A stretch of 64,000 nt of DNA, taken from the NCBI RefSeq assembly GCF_019303495.1, contig NZ_JAEVFI010000027.1, forward strand, positions 3,144-67,143, read 5' to 3'. Shown here piece by piece: positions 6,605 to 14,254 of this stretch (the stretch's first letter is position 1; the number at the start of each line of letters is the position of its first letter). The notes below the pieces were generated by a model. That model did not search any database. It was not told where the DNA came from and was given only the letters and a program-made list of their open reading frames with translations. This DNA is from Streptomyces sp. JJ66 (GTDB lineage: Bacteria; Actinomycetota; Actinomycetes; Streptomycetales; Streptomycetaceae). Position numbers and translations under genes: made by a program.

Positions 6605-8134
6605 GTGCCACCCCCACCCGAGCCGCGCCCGGAACACGTGGACGTGCTGATCATCGGCGCGGGGCTCTCCGGCATCGGCGCCGCCTGCCACCTGCGGCGC
6701 GAGAGCCCGGACCACAGCTACGCCGTCCTGGAGTCACGCGAGGCCAGCGGCGGCACCTGGGACCTCTTTCGCTACCCCGGCGTGCGCTCGGACTCCGACA
6801 TGTTCACCCTCGGCTACTCCTTCCGCCCGTGGCCGGGTGAGAAGGCGCTGGCCGACGGCGCCTCCATCCTCCGGTACGTTCGCGACACCGCGCGCGCGTA
6901 CGGCGTCGATCAGCACATCCGCTACCGGCACACGGTGGTGCGCGCCCAGTGGTCGAGCGCGCAGGCGCGCTGGACGGTGCACGCCGAACGCACCGACACC
7001 GGCGAGCCCGCCGTGTTCACCTGCGCGTTCCTGCACGCGTGCACGGGCTACTACCGCTACGACGAGGGCTACGCACCGCCCTTCCCGGGCCGCGAGCGGT
7101 TCACCGGGCCGGTCGTGCACCCGCAGCAGTGGCCCGAGGGCTTGGACGTCACCGGCCAGCGCGTCGTGGTCATCGGCAGCGGCGCCACCGCCGTGACGCT
7201 GGTCCCCTCGCTCGCCGAACGCGGCGCGCGGGTGACGATGCTCCAGCGCTCCCCGTCCTACGTCACCACCCTGGCCGCCCGCGACCCGATAGCCCGGCTC
7301 CTGCGCGGCACGCTGCCCGCGAAGGCGGCGTACGCGGCGGTGCGGTGGAAGAACGTCCTCGTCCAGCTCGGCAGCTACCAGCTCAGCCGCCGCCAGCCGA
7401 AGCTGATGAAGGCGCTACTGCGCAGGGGGCTGCGGCGGTGGCTTCCCGCGAACTACGCGATCGACACCCACTTCGCGCCGCGCTACAACCCGTGGGACCA
7501 GCGCCTGTGCCTCGTCCCCGACGGCGACCTCTTCCGCGCCCTGCGCGCGGGCACCGCCGAGATCGTCACCGACCACATCGACACCTTCACCGAAACGGGC
7601 CTCGCCCTGCGCTCCGGCGCCGCCCTGGAGGCCGACGTCATCGTCACCGCCACCGGCCTGAACGTGCGCCTGCTCGGCGGCCTCACCCTCACCGTTGACG
7701 GCCAGGTCGTCGATCCCGCCCACACCGTCGCCTACAAGGGCATGATGCTCTCCGGCGTGCCCAACTTCGCGCTCACCCTCGGCTACACCCACGCCTCCTG
7801 GACGCTGAAGGCTGACCTCGTCGCCCGCTACGTGTGCCGCGTGCTCAACCACCTGCGCGACACCGGCCGCCAGGTCGCCACGCCGACCCCGCCGCCCTTC
7901 ACCGGTGACGGCGAGCTCAGCCCGCTCCTCGACCTCACCTCCGGCTACGTGCAGCGCAGCCTGGCCACCCTCCCCCGGCAGGGCCCGTCCGCACCGTGGC
8001 GCCTGCACCAGAACTACCTGCGCGACCTGCGCCTGATGCGCCGCGCCCCGGTGGACGACGGCTGGCTCCGCTTCACCTCCCCCACACCGCCTCCTTCCAC
8101 GGAAACCGAACCGCAGGCGCCCGCCCGGGCATAA
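6605..8134 (+). CDS. flavin-containing monooxygenase, Baeyer-Villiger type
   Basis: A 509-residue FAD/NADPH enzyme. The first Rossmann motif GAGLSGIGAACHL is near residue 19 and the second, VVVIGSGATAVTL, near residue 190. Between them FTGPVVHPQQWP fits the type I Baeyer-Villiger fingerprint F-x-G-x3-H-x3-W-P/D. The enzyme should insert oxygen next to a ketone or oxidise a heteroatom; the substrate is unknown. The open frame extends far upstream, but GTG at 6605 is the credible start: AGGAA lies 6-9 bases before it and the Rossmann fold begins directly after. It is a single gene closed by a strong terminator. Confidence 0.88.
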   Translation: MPPPPEPRPEHVDVLIIGAGLSGIGAACHLRRESPDHSYAVLESREASGGTWDLFRYPGVRSDSDMFTLGYSFRPWPGEKALADGASILRYVRDTARAYGVDQHIRYRHTVVRAQWSSAQARWTVHAERTDTGEPAVFTCAFLHACTGYYRYDEGYAPPFPGRERFTGPVVHPQQWPEGLDVTGQRVVVIGSGATAVTLVPSLAERGARVTMLQRSPSYVTTLAARDPIARLLRGTLPAKAAYAAVRWKNVLVQLGSYQLSRRQPKLMKALLRRGLRRWLPANYAIDTHFAPRYNPWDQRLCLVPDGDLFRALRAGTAEIVTDHIDTFTETGLALRSGAALEADVIVTATGLNVRLLGGLTLTVDGQVVDPAHTVAYKGMMLSGVPNFALTLGYTHASWTLKADLVARYVCRVLNHLRDTGRQVATPTPPPFTGDGELSPLLDLTSGYVQRSLATLPRQGPSAPWRLHQNYLRDLRLMRRAPVDDGWLRFTSPTPPPSTETEPQAPARA

Positions 8135-8151
8135 ATCCCACAGCACGTCAG

Positions 8152-8186
8152 AGAGCCCCGGCCGGAATATCCCCGGCCGGGGCTCT
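8152..8186 (+). terminator. strong bidirectional terminator between monooxygenase and tRNA-Ala
   Basis: Fourteen-base arms (8152-8165 and 8173-8186, AGAGCCCCGGCCGG and its exact complement) enclose a 7-base loop. The tract begins 18 bases after the monooxygenase stop and ends 9 bases before the end of the minus-strand tRNA, so it can serve both transcripts. It lacks a long T run, as usual in streptomycetes. Confidence 0.8.
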
Positions 8187-8194
8187 ACGTGCTG

Positions 8195-8268
8195 TGGACC
8201 TGAGGGGATTTGAACCCCTGACCCTCTCGTTGCGAACGAGATGCGCTACCGGACTGCGCTACAGGCCC
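8195..8268 (-). tRNA. tRNA-Ala (anticodon CGC)
   Basis: Read on the minus strand, the 74-nt sequence folds as a cloverleaf. The acceptor GGGCCTG pairs with CAGGTCC, including the G3:U70 pair that marks alanine tRNAs. The D arm contains AGCGCAGTCCGGTAGCGC, the anticodon loop is TTCGCAA with anticodon CGC (codon GCG), and the T arm GGGGTTCAAATCCCC is intact. The discriminator is A and CCA is not encoded. Confidence 0.96.
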
Positions 8269-8324
8269 TTGTTTGCGACGGGTGAAACTGTAGCACCCCT
8301 GGTGGGGGGCGGTGAAATCCGTGG

Positions 8325-9230
8325 CTACCCGTTAGCGGCGCGGGGGCGGGTGTCGTCGGCGTACTGGTCGTAGAGGGGGGTGGGGGTGGGGCGGCGCTCG
8401 TCGGCGGGGGGCTCGGCGCGGGCGGAGCTCCAGGCGTCGGGGGCGCCGAGGTCCACATCGGTGGCGCTGCGGGGGGCGACCGGGGCGTTGACATAGGTGG
8501 GCAGGGGAACGGGCACGGGGTCCCAGCCGTCGGGGCCGGAGGGGCCGCGCGGGGCGCGCTGCTGGTCGATCCACTCGGCGTGGTCGGTCTCCTCCACCAG
8601 GGCGCGCCGGTCGGCGGTGGCGGTGGGGGCTGGCGTGGGGGCGGGTGCGGCGGCGGGTTCGGGGACGGTGGCGCGGCGCCGCTCGTGCAGCTGGCGGGCG
8701 GCGGCCTCCGCGCGGCGCTGGTCCAGTTTCACGGCGTGGCGGTGACGTTCCTGCCCGCGCAGGTAGACGACGTAGACGGTGAGCAGGACGGCGGGTGCGG
8801 CGGGCGCCCACAGCAGGCGCACGCCGCCGACGGCCGCGGCGACGGCGCCGACGGTGAGGGCGAGGAAGAGGACCATCGTGGTGCGACGGCGGCGGGCGAG
8901 CACCCGGGCGCGGGCGGCGCGCTCCTCGAAGGCGCGTCCGGCGGCGGGCCGGTCCTCACCACCGTGCGGTGCGGGGTCGGTGCGGGGCCGGTCGGCGTCG
9001 TAGGTGCCGTCCGGCTCTCCGGGCGTCGCCGCGTCATCGGTTCGGGCCCCGGGCGCCGGGCTCCGGCGCCGGTCGGCTGCTGCCCGGCCGGTCAGCATCC
9101 GGATGGCGGTGGTGAACCGTTCCGTCGGACGCGCGTCGTTCAGCTCGTCCTGGCGACGGAGCCACATCGGCACCAGGTAGGCGGCCCAGGCCCCGACGAT
9201 GACTGCGTAGATGAGGCCGCTGCTGCTCAC
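8325..9230 (-). CDS. glpR: GlpR-like membrane protein (receptor of the gephyrin-like Glp)
   Basis: A 301-residue membrane protein. One N-terminal helix (LIYAVIVGAWAAYLVPMWL, residues 6-24) is followed by the family signature RRQDELNDARPTERF. A second hydrophobic hairpin lies near residues 140-185 (MVLFLALTVGAVAAAVGGV, then PAVLLTVYVVYL). The C-terminal half is Pro/Ala-rich and probably cytoplasmic. In Corynebacterium glutamicum GlpR is the membrane partner of Glp, a MoeA/gephyrin homologue that links to FtsZ at the septum. The role here is inferred from family and from location, four genes downstream of a moeA/glp gene. A palindrome lies about 120 bases upstream. Confidence 0.82.
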   Translation of the reverse strand: MSSSGLIYAVIVGAWAAYLVPMWLRRQDELNDARPTERFTTAIRMLTGRAAADRRRSPAPGARTDDAATPGEPDGTYDADRPRTDPAPHGGEDRPAAGRAFEERAARARVLARRRRTTMVLFLALTVGAVAAAVGGVRLLWAPAAPAVLLTVYVVYLRGQERHRHAVKLDQRRAEAAARQLHERRRATVPEPAAAPAPTPAPTATADRRALVEETDHAEWIDQQRAPRGPSGPDGWDPVPVPLPTYVNAPVAPRSATDVDLGAPDAWSSARAEPPADERRPTPTPLYDQYADDTRPRAANG

Positions 9231-9348
9231 GCCTCACACCGTAGAGGGGTTTGAGGAAACGCATCAGCCAATTGACGCGGTGTGTCGCACGATCTGCCAG
9301 ACATCTCGAAACTTTTTCAGGACGGGAACACGGAGGTCACCAGGGAAA

Positions 9349-9372
9349 GAATTCGAACATGATGTCGAATTC
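9349..9372. promoter_or_regulatory. 24-bp palindromic element between rimJ and glpR
   Basis: GAATTCGA and TCGAATTC flank ACATGATG. The 8-bp arms are exact complements, in a local AT-rich patch unlike the surrounding sequence. It is about 119 bases upstream of the glpR start and just after the rimJ stop. It could be a regulator operator for glpR or a weak terminator; neither can be decided by eye. Confidence 0.45.
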
Positions 9373-9401
9373 GCGGGGGACGGTGGACCGATAGCACGCG
9401 G

Positions 9402-10010
9402 CTATTTCTGCGAGGTATCCGGGACGGTGCGTTCGCGCCAGCGGGCCAGCAGGCCCTCGGGGACCTCCTCGGCCGTGAGGGCGTAGACCAGGTGGTCACG
9501 CCAGGCGCCGTCGATGTGGAGGTAACGCGGGCGCAGGCCCTCCTCGCGGAACCCCAGCTTTTCCACCACGCGGCGGCTGGGCACGTTTTCGGGACGGACG
9601 CACACCTCGATGCGGTGCAGACCAACGCGGTGGAAGCAGTGGTCCACGGCGAGCGCGACCGCTGTCGGGGTGATTCCGCGCCCGGCGACGGACTGGTCGA
9701 TCCAGTAGCCAATGTGCGCCGAGCACATCGAGCCCCAGGTGATGCCCGCGACCGTCAGCTGGCCCGCGAGCTGCCCGCGCCACAGCATGACGAACGGCAG
9801 CATCCGCCCGGCCTGCGCCTCGCCGCGCAGGTGCCGCACCATCTGCCGGTAGGTGGGCCGCTGCGGCGTCACGTGGCCCGGCGGCACCGGCGGGACGGTG
9901 GCCTCCCACGGGCGCAGCCAGCCCCGGTTGCGCTGGTTCACCTCGCGCCAGGCGCGGTGGTCGCGCAGCTTTATGGGGCGGAGGGCGACGTCGCCGTCCG
10001 CCAGCTCCAC
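9402..10010 (-). CDS. RimJ/RimL-type GNAT acetyltransferase
   Basis: A 202-residue acetyltransferase, counted from GTG at 10010. The RimJ-like signature is clear: VALRPIKLRDHRAWREVNQRN at the N-terminus, HIGYWIDQSVAGRGITPTAV (acetyl-CoA loop, about 100-119) and ENVPSRRVVEKLGFREEGL (about 143-161). It probably acetylates protein N-termini, possibly of ribosomal proteins. The start is uncertain. A good AGAGGGG site at 10036-10042 is spaced 7 bases from an in-frame CTG at 10028, which would add LNAVWP and overlap the mogA stop; the GTG at 10010 has no obvious site. It is the last tightly packed gene of the molybdopterin run. Confidence 0.85.
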   Translation of the reverse strand: MELADGDVALRPIKLRDHRAWREVNQRNRGWLRPWEATVPPVPPGHVTPQRPTYRQMVRHLRGEAQAGRMLPFVMLWRGQLAGQLTVAGITWGSMCSAHIGYWIDQSVAGRGITPTAVALAVDHCFHRVGLHRIEVCVRPENVPSRRVVEKLGFREEGLRPRYLHIDGAWRDHLVYALTAEEVPEGLLARWRERTVPDTSQK

Positions 10011-10024
10011 CGGCCATACGGCGT

Positions 10025-10519
10025 TCAGTGGGCATCCCCTCTGGGGTGATCGCCGCCGCGCAGCTGATCGACGGCGTGTGGCAGCAGGTCGGCGAGGACG
10101 GCCAGGCCGTCCTTCACCCCGCCCCGGGAGCCGGGGAGGTTCACGATCAGGGTACGTTTCGCCACCCCGGCCAGGCCACGGGAGAGCGCGGCGGTGGCCA
10201 CCTTGGGGCGGCCGTAGGCCCGGATGGCCTCGGGGATGCCGGGGATCTCGTAGTCCAGGACGCGGCCGGTCATCTCCGGGGTGAGGTCGGTGGGCGTCAA
10301 ACCGGTTCCGCCGGTGGTCAGCACGACGTCGTAGCCGGAGGCCACGGCGGCGCGCAGCACCTGTTCGACCGCTTCGCCGTCGGGGACGACGCTGGGGCCT
10401 TCCACCTCGAAGCCCATCCCCCGCAGCCCCTCCACCAGCAGCGGCCCGCCGGTGTCGGTGTACACCCCGGCCGAGGCCCGGCCCGAGACGGTGACCGCCA
10501 GTGCGCGGACGGGGCTCAT
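10025..10519 (-). CDS. mogA: MogA/MoaB-family molybdopterin adenylyltransferase
   Basis: A 164-residue protein with the MoCF fold. It reads LAVTVSGRASAGVYTDTGG at the N-terminus, VVLTTGGTGLTPTDLTPE (the TTGGTG active-site loop, about 70-87) and LPGSRGGVKDGL near the C-terminus. MogA activates molybdopterin with ATP before metal insertion by MoeA. The ATG overlaps the moaC stop (ATGA), showing translational coupling. Longer upstream open frame is antisense or out-of-frame moaC sequence and not part of the gene. Confidence 0.9.
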   Translation of the reverse strand: MSPVRALAVTVSGRASAGVYTDTGGPLLVEGLRGMGFEVEGPSVVPDGEAVEQVLRAAVASGYDVVLTTGGTGLTPTDLTPEMTGRVLDYEIPGIPEAIRAYGRPKVATAALSRGLAGVAKRTLIVNLPGSRGGVKDGLAVLADLLPHAVDQLRGGDHPRGDAH

Positions 10520-11001
10520 GCGCGCCTCCACTCCCCCGACGTACCGCCGGTCTTCTCCTCCACGCGGACGTCGCTGATCACCGCGCCCTTGTCCACGGCC
10601 TTCACCATGTCCACCACCGTCAGCGCGGCGACGGAGACGGCGGTGAGCGCCTCCATCTCCACACCGGTGCGGTCGGTGGTTTTCACCGTGGCCGCGATCT
10701 CCACGGCGTCCTCGGCCACGTGCAGCTCTACCCGCACCCCGGAGACCGCCAGCGGGTGGCACAGCGGGATCAGCTCCGGCGTCTTCTTCGCCCCCATGAT
10801 CCCGGCGATGCGGGCGGTGGCGAGGGCGTCCCCCTTGGGCAGGCCGCCATCCGCGCCGCGCAGCAGCTCGACGACGCGGGGCGCGACCAGGACGCGCCCG
10901 GTGGCGCGGGCGGTACGCGCGGTGACGTCCTTGCCGGAGACGTCCACCATGCGGGCGGCCCCGGACTCGTCCAGGTGCGTGAGGTGTTGCTGGCTGTTCA
11001 T
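10516..11001 (-). CDS. moaC: cyclic pyranopterin monophosphate synthase
   Basis: A 161-residue protein with MoaC hallmarks: MVDVSGKDVTARTA (18-31), ARIAGIMGAKKTPELIPLCH (65-84, with the catalytic Lys and His), VEMEALTAVSVAALTVVDM (116-134) and the conserved KAVDKGA. It makes cPMP in the second half of the first molybdopterin step with MoaA, which is not in the window. The stop overlaps the mogA ATG by 4 bases; the moeA stop is 39 bases upstream. Confidence 0.95.
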   Translation of the reverse strand: MNSQQHLTHLDESGAARMVDVSGKDVTARTARATGRVLVAPRVVELLRGADGGLPKGDALATARIAGIMGAKKTPELIPLCHPLAVSGVRVELHVAEDAVEIAATVKTTDRTGVEMEALTAVSVAALTVVDMVKAVDKGAVISDVRVEEKTGGTSGEWRRA

Positions 11002-11040
11002 GAGGGAACACCGTACCGGCCCGGGCCGACGGCGGCGCCG

Positions 11041-12378
11041 TCAGCCGAGCAGCACGACGTCCAGCTCATCGCCGTCGGCCGCCTCGGTGACGGACTCGGG
11101 GAGCACGATGAGCGCGTTGGCCTGCGCCAGCGCGGCGATCAGGTGGGAGCCCGCGCCGCCCACCGGACGGACGGTGCCCGGCCCGGTGCCCTCACCCGGC
11201 GGGGTGTAGCCGCCGCGCAGGAACTGCCGCTTGCCGCGCGGCGAGGACAGCGGGGCCGCCGCTTGGGCCAGCGCCAGCCGGGCCCGCACCCGTGGCCGGT
11301 GCACCTCTTCGGAGCCCAGCAGGGTGCGGATCACCGGGCGCACGAACAGCTCGAAGGAGACGTAGGCGCTCACCGGGTTGCCGGGCAGCGCCAGCAGCGG
11401 CACCCGCTCGGCGCCGATCAGGCCGAACCCCTGCGGCTTGCCCGGCTGCATCGCCAGCCGCCGGAACTCCACGCCGCTGCCCCAGGCCACCAGGTTGTCT
11501 CCGGGCGAGGTGCCGATGCCGCTCAGCGCCTCCTTGACGACGTCGTAGGCGCCGACGCTGACGCCGCCGCTGGTGACGATCACGTCGGCGCGGGAGAGCT
11601 GGTCCTCGATGGCCGAACGCAGGGAGCCGGCGTCGTCGGTGACGGCGCCGACGCGGTAGGGCAGGCCGCCGGCGTCGCGGGCGGCGGCGGTCAGCACGTA
11701 GCTGTTGGAGTCGTGGATGCGGCCCGGTGTCAGCTCCTCGCCGGGCTGGGCGAGTTCGCTGCCGGTGGACATCACCACCACGCGCGGACGGGGACGCACC
11801 GGCACCGCGCCGCGTCCGATGGCGGCGAGCAGCCCCAGCTGTGGCGGCCCGAGCACGGTACCGGCGCGCAGCGCGAGCGTGCCGGAGGCCGCGTCGCTGC
11901 CGCGCGCCCGCACGTGCTGGCCCGCGCGCGCCGGGCGGTGCACGCGCACCTCGCCGCCCGCACCGGCCGGGTCGGCGGAGTGCGCCGTCATGGCGTCGGC
12001 GGGGCCGCCGCCGGTGCCGCCGTCGGTCCACTCCACCGGGACGACGGCCTCCGCACCGGGTGGCAGCGGGGCACCGGTCATGATGCGGGCGGCCTGCCCG
12101 GGCGCCACGGTGGGCAGCTCACCGCCGCCCGCCGCGATGTCGCCGATGACGGTGAGCACCGCCGGGTAGTCCTCGCTGGCCCCGCGCAGGTCCGCCACGC
12201 GCACGGCGTAGCCGTCCATGGAGCTGTTGTCGAACGGCGGCAGCGGGGCAGGCACCAGCACGTCCTCGACCAGGACGCAGCCCTGCGCCTCCAGCAGCGG
12301 CAGCTCGATGGGCTCCAGCGGGCGGACCGAGCCGAGGATGTCGGCGAGGTGGTCGTCCACGGACCAGGTGTCGTTCAC
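11041..12378 (-). CDS. molybdopterin molybdotransferase MoeA / gephyrin-like Glp
   Basis: A 445-residue MoeA-family protein starting GTG in a GTGA overlap with galU. Domain order: MoeA N-terminal region with PPFDNSSMDGYAVR (48-61), a beta-barrel lid with PTVAPGQAARIMTGAPLPPGA (about 88-108), the MoCF domain with VIVTSGGVSVGAYDVVKEAL (about 265-284) and LPGNPVSAYVSFELF, then MoeA domain IV. Two jobs are possible: metal insertion into molybdopterin, or the division role of Glp with GlpR. Because moaC, mogA and glpR all follow, the locus supports both, and the sequence alone does not separate them. Confidence 0.92.
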   Translation of the reverse strand: MNDTWSVDDHLADILGSVRPLEPIELPLLEAQGCVLVEDVLVPAPLPPFDNSSMDGYAVRVADLRGASEDYPAVLTVIGDIAAGGGELPTVAPGQAARIMTGAPLPPGAEAVVPVEWTDGGTGGGPADAMTAHSADPAGAGGEVRVHRPARAGQHVRARGSDAASGTLALRAGTVLGPPQLGLLAAIGRGAVPVRPRPRVVVMSTGSELAQPGEELTPGRIHDSNSYVLTAAARDAGGLPYRVGAVTDDAGSLRSAIEDQLSRADVIVTSGGVSVGAYDVVKEALSGIGTSPGDNLVAWGSGVEFRRLAMQPGKPQGFGLIGAERVPLLALPGNPVSAYVSFELFVRPVIRTLLGSEEVHRPRVRARLALAQAAAPLSSPRGKRQFLRGGYTPPGEGTGPGTVRPVGGAGSHLIAALAQANALIVLPESVTEAADGDELDVVLLG

Positions 12379-13370
12379 CGGTGTACGGCCCCCCGGAGGA
12401 CGGCTTCTGTGGCGCGGTCCGCGTCACCGGACCCGTTGCCCCGGGCGGGCTCCCCGGGAGCGCCGCCCGGCAGTTCCTCGGCGACGAAGTGCCGCAGCCA
12501 CGCGCGGAACTCCGGGCCCAGGTCCTCGCGTTCGCAGGCGAGACGGATGATGGCGCGCAGGTAGTCGCCACGGTCGCCGGTGTCGTAGCGGCGGCCGCGG
12601 AAGACAACGCCGTGGACGGGGCCGCCGAGCGAGGGGTCGGCCGCCATCGTCTGGAGGGCGTCGGTCAGCTGGATCTCGCCGCCGCGGCCGGGCTCGGTGC
12701 GGCGCAGCACGTCGAAGACGGCCGGGTCGAGCACGTAGCGGCCGATGATGGCGAGATTGCTGGGCGCCTGGTCGGCGTCGGGCTTCTCCACCAGGTCACG
12801 CACGGTGACGACGTCGCCGTCGTCCGTGGGACGGGCGGCGGCGCAGCCGTAGAGGTGGATCATGGCCGGTTCCACCTCCATCAGCGCGATGACGCTGCCG
12901 CCGTGCCGCTCCCGCACCTCGATCATCTTGGCGAGCAGCGGGTCGCGCGGGTCGATGAGGTCGTCGCCCAGCAGGACGGCGAACGGCTGGTCGCCGACGT
13001 GCGGCGCCGCGCACAGGACGGCGTGGCCCAAGCCCCGGGGGTCGCCTTGGCGCACGTAGTGGATGGCGGCCAGGTCGCTGGATTCCTGCACCCGCTCCAG
13101 CCGGCCTTCGTCACCCTTGGCCCGCAGAACCTGCTCCAGCTCGTAGTTGCGGTCGAAGTGGTCCTCCAGCGGACGCTTGTTGCGACCGGTGACCATGAGC
13201 ACGTCCGCCAGCCCGGCGGCGACCGCTTCCTCGACGACGTACTGGATCGCGGGCTTGTCCACGACCGGAAGCATCTCTTTGGGCGTGGCCTTCGTGGCGG
13301 GCAGAAAGCGGGTACCGAGGCCCGCGGCTGGAACCACGGCCTTGCTGATCCGGGTACGTGGCGAAGTCAT
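12375..13370 (-). CDS. galU: UTP--glucose-1-phosphate uridylyltransferase
   Basis: A 331-residue nucleotidyltransferase. It begins MTSPRTRISKAVVPAAGLGT with the G-x-G-T-R-x-LPATKATPKEMLPV signature (19-37). YVVEEAV, LLGDDLIDP and GRYVLDPAVFD follow. It makes UDP-glucose for trehalose, wall and glycan synthesis. The upstream open frame continues beyond this ATG, but the sequence before it is antisense to the leader of the divergent cyclo-ligase gene and lacks family similarity. The TGA overlaps the moeA GTG. The C-terminal tail past about residue 300 (GGAPGEPARGNG) is low complexity. Confidence 0.93.
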   Translation of the reverse strand: MTSPRTRISKAVVPAAGLGTRFLPATKATPKEMLPVVDKPAIQYVVEEAVAAGLADVLMVTGRNKRPLEDHFDRNYELEQVLRAKGDEGRLERVQESSDLAAIHYVRQGDPRGLGHAVLCAAPHVGDQPFAVLLGDDLIDPRDPLLAKMIEVRERHGGSVIALMEVEPAMIHLYGCAAARPTDDGDVVTVRDLVEKPDADQAPSNLAIIGRYVLDPAVFDVLRRTEPGRGGEIQLTDALQTMAADPSLGGPVHGVVFRGRRYDTGDRGDYLRAIIRLACEREDLGPEFRAWLRHFVAEELPGGAPGEPARGNGSGDADRATEAVLRGAVHR

Positions 13371-13494
13371 GGCGGGAATCTTATCTGCTGGTGCGCGCTC
13401 TCGGGCGGTCCAGGCTGGGGAGGGGTGGCACCATGCCCCTGCGGCGGACCGCACGGATGACGCGACCACAGTGCTGACGGAAGGTGTACGACAG

Positions 13495-14100
13495 GTGAAC
13501 CGTACGGAGCCACCGGCGGCCGGAGCAAGGAAGCGGGAGCTGCGCCGCGAGCTGCTGGCGCGGCGCGCCGGGATGCCGCGCGAGGCGGTGGCCGCGGCGG
13601 CGCGCGCGCTGGCGGCACAGGCGGTGCGGCTGCCGGAACTCGCGGACGCGGGCACGGTGGCCGCGTACGTCTCCGTCGGCGCCGAACCCGGCACGCGCGA
13701 GCTGCTGGACACGCTGCGGACGCGCGGTGTGCGGGTGCTGCTGCCGGTGCTCCAAGCCGACCACGACCTGGACTGGGCCGCGTACGCGGGCCTGGGCGCG
13801 CTCGTCCCGGCGACGCGTGGACTGTGGGAGCCGGGCGGCCCGCGGCTCGGGCCGGACGCGGTGCTGGCCGCGGACACCGTGCTGCTGCCCGGGCTGGCGG
13901 TGGACGCCAGCGGGCTGCGGCTGGGACGCGGCGGCGGCTCCTACGACCGGGTGCTGGAGCGGCTGGCGTCGGCGGGCGCGGCGCCCGCGCTGGTGGTGGT
14001 GCTGTACGCGCACGAGGTGCTGGCGTCCGTCCCGGCCGAGCCGCACGACCGCCCGGTGACCGCCGCGGTGACACCAGCGGGCGTACACCGGTTCGGCTAA
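13495..14100 (+). CDS. 5-formyltetrahydrofolate cyclo-ligase
   Basis: A 201-residue folate enzyme. It opens with RKRELRRELLARRAGMP and carries VAAYVSVGAEPGTRELLDTL (substrate-binding region) and the ATP-binding C-terminal motif DASGLRLGRGGGSYDRVL (about 139-156). It converts 5-formyl-THF to methenyl-THF with ATP. GTG at 13495, with GGAAGG 10 bases upstream, is preferred; GTG at 13471 would add 8 residues. It is divergent from galU. Repeat-rich spacer follows. Confidence 0.92.
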   Translation: MNRTEPPAAGARKRELRRELLARRAGMPREAVAAAARALAAQAVRLPELADAGTVAAYVSVGAEPGTRELLDTLRTRGVRVLLPVLQADHDLDWAAYAGLGALVPATRGLWEPGGPRLGPDAVLAADTVLLPGLAVDASGLRLGRGGGSYDRVLERLASAGAAPALVVVLYAHEVLASVPAEPHDRPVTAAVTPAGVHRFG

Positions 14101-14125
14101 CCCGGCGCCACCCCGGCGCGGGTGC

Positions 14126-14238
14126 CTCGCTCCGGCGCGGCTCGGCGCGGCTCCGGCTCGGTCCGTCTCAGCCCGCCGCGCACCGGCTCAGCGCCCGCCA
14201 GCCCTCCTCGCTCCGGTGCGGCTCGGCGCGGCTCCGGC
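14126..14238 (+). repeat. 32-bp direct repeat in the cyclo-ligase/acylase spacer
   Basis: A 32-base unit (14126-14157) starting CTCGCTCCGGCGCGGCTCGG recurs at 14207-14238 with one change. Each unit itself holds shorter GGCTCGGCGC echoes. It lies between convergent genes and ends 17 bases before the acylase stop. There is no sign of a gene; replication slippage in GC-rich spacer is the simplest origin. Confidence 0.7.
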
Positions 14239-14254
14239 GCGCGACGCCTGGCGG

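Noticed and set aside
9231..9348. Riboswitch or attenuator in the glpR leader
   Set aside because: No known fold was recognised; only the 24-bp palindrome beside it stands out.
10501..12564. 687-codon plus-strand open frame across moaC/moeA
   Set aside because: It is antisense to genes with clear MoaC and MoeA motifs; composition is Gly/His/Arg-rich as expected for a GC-rich shadow.
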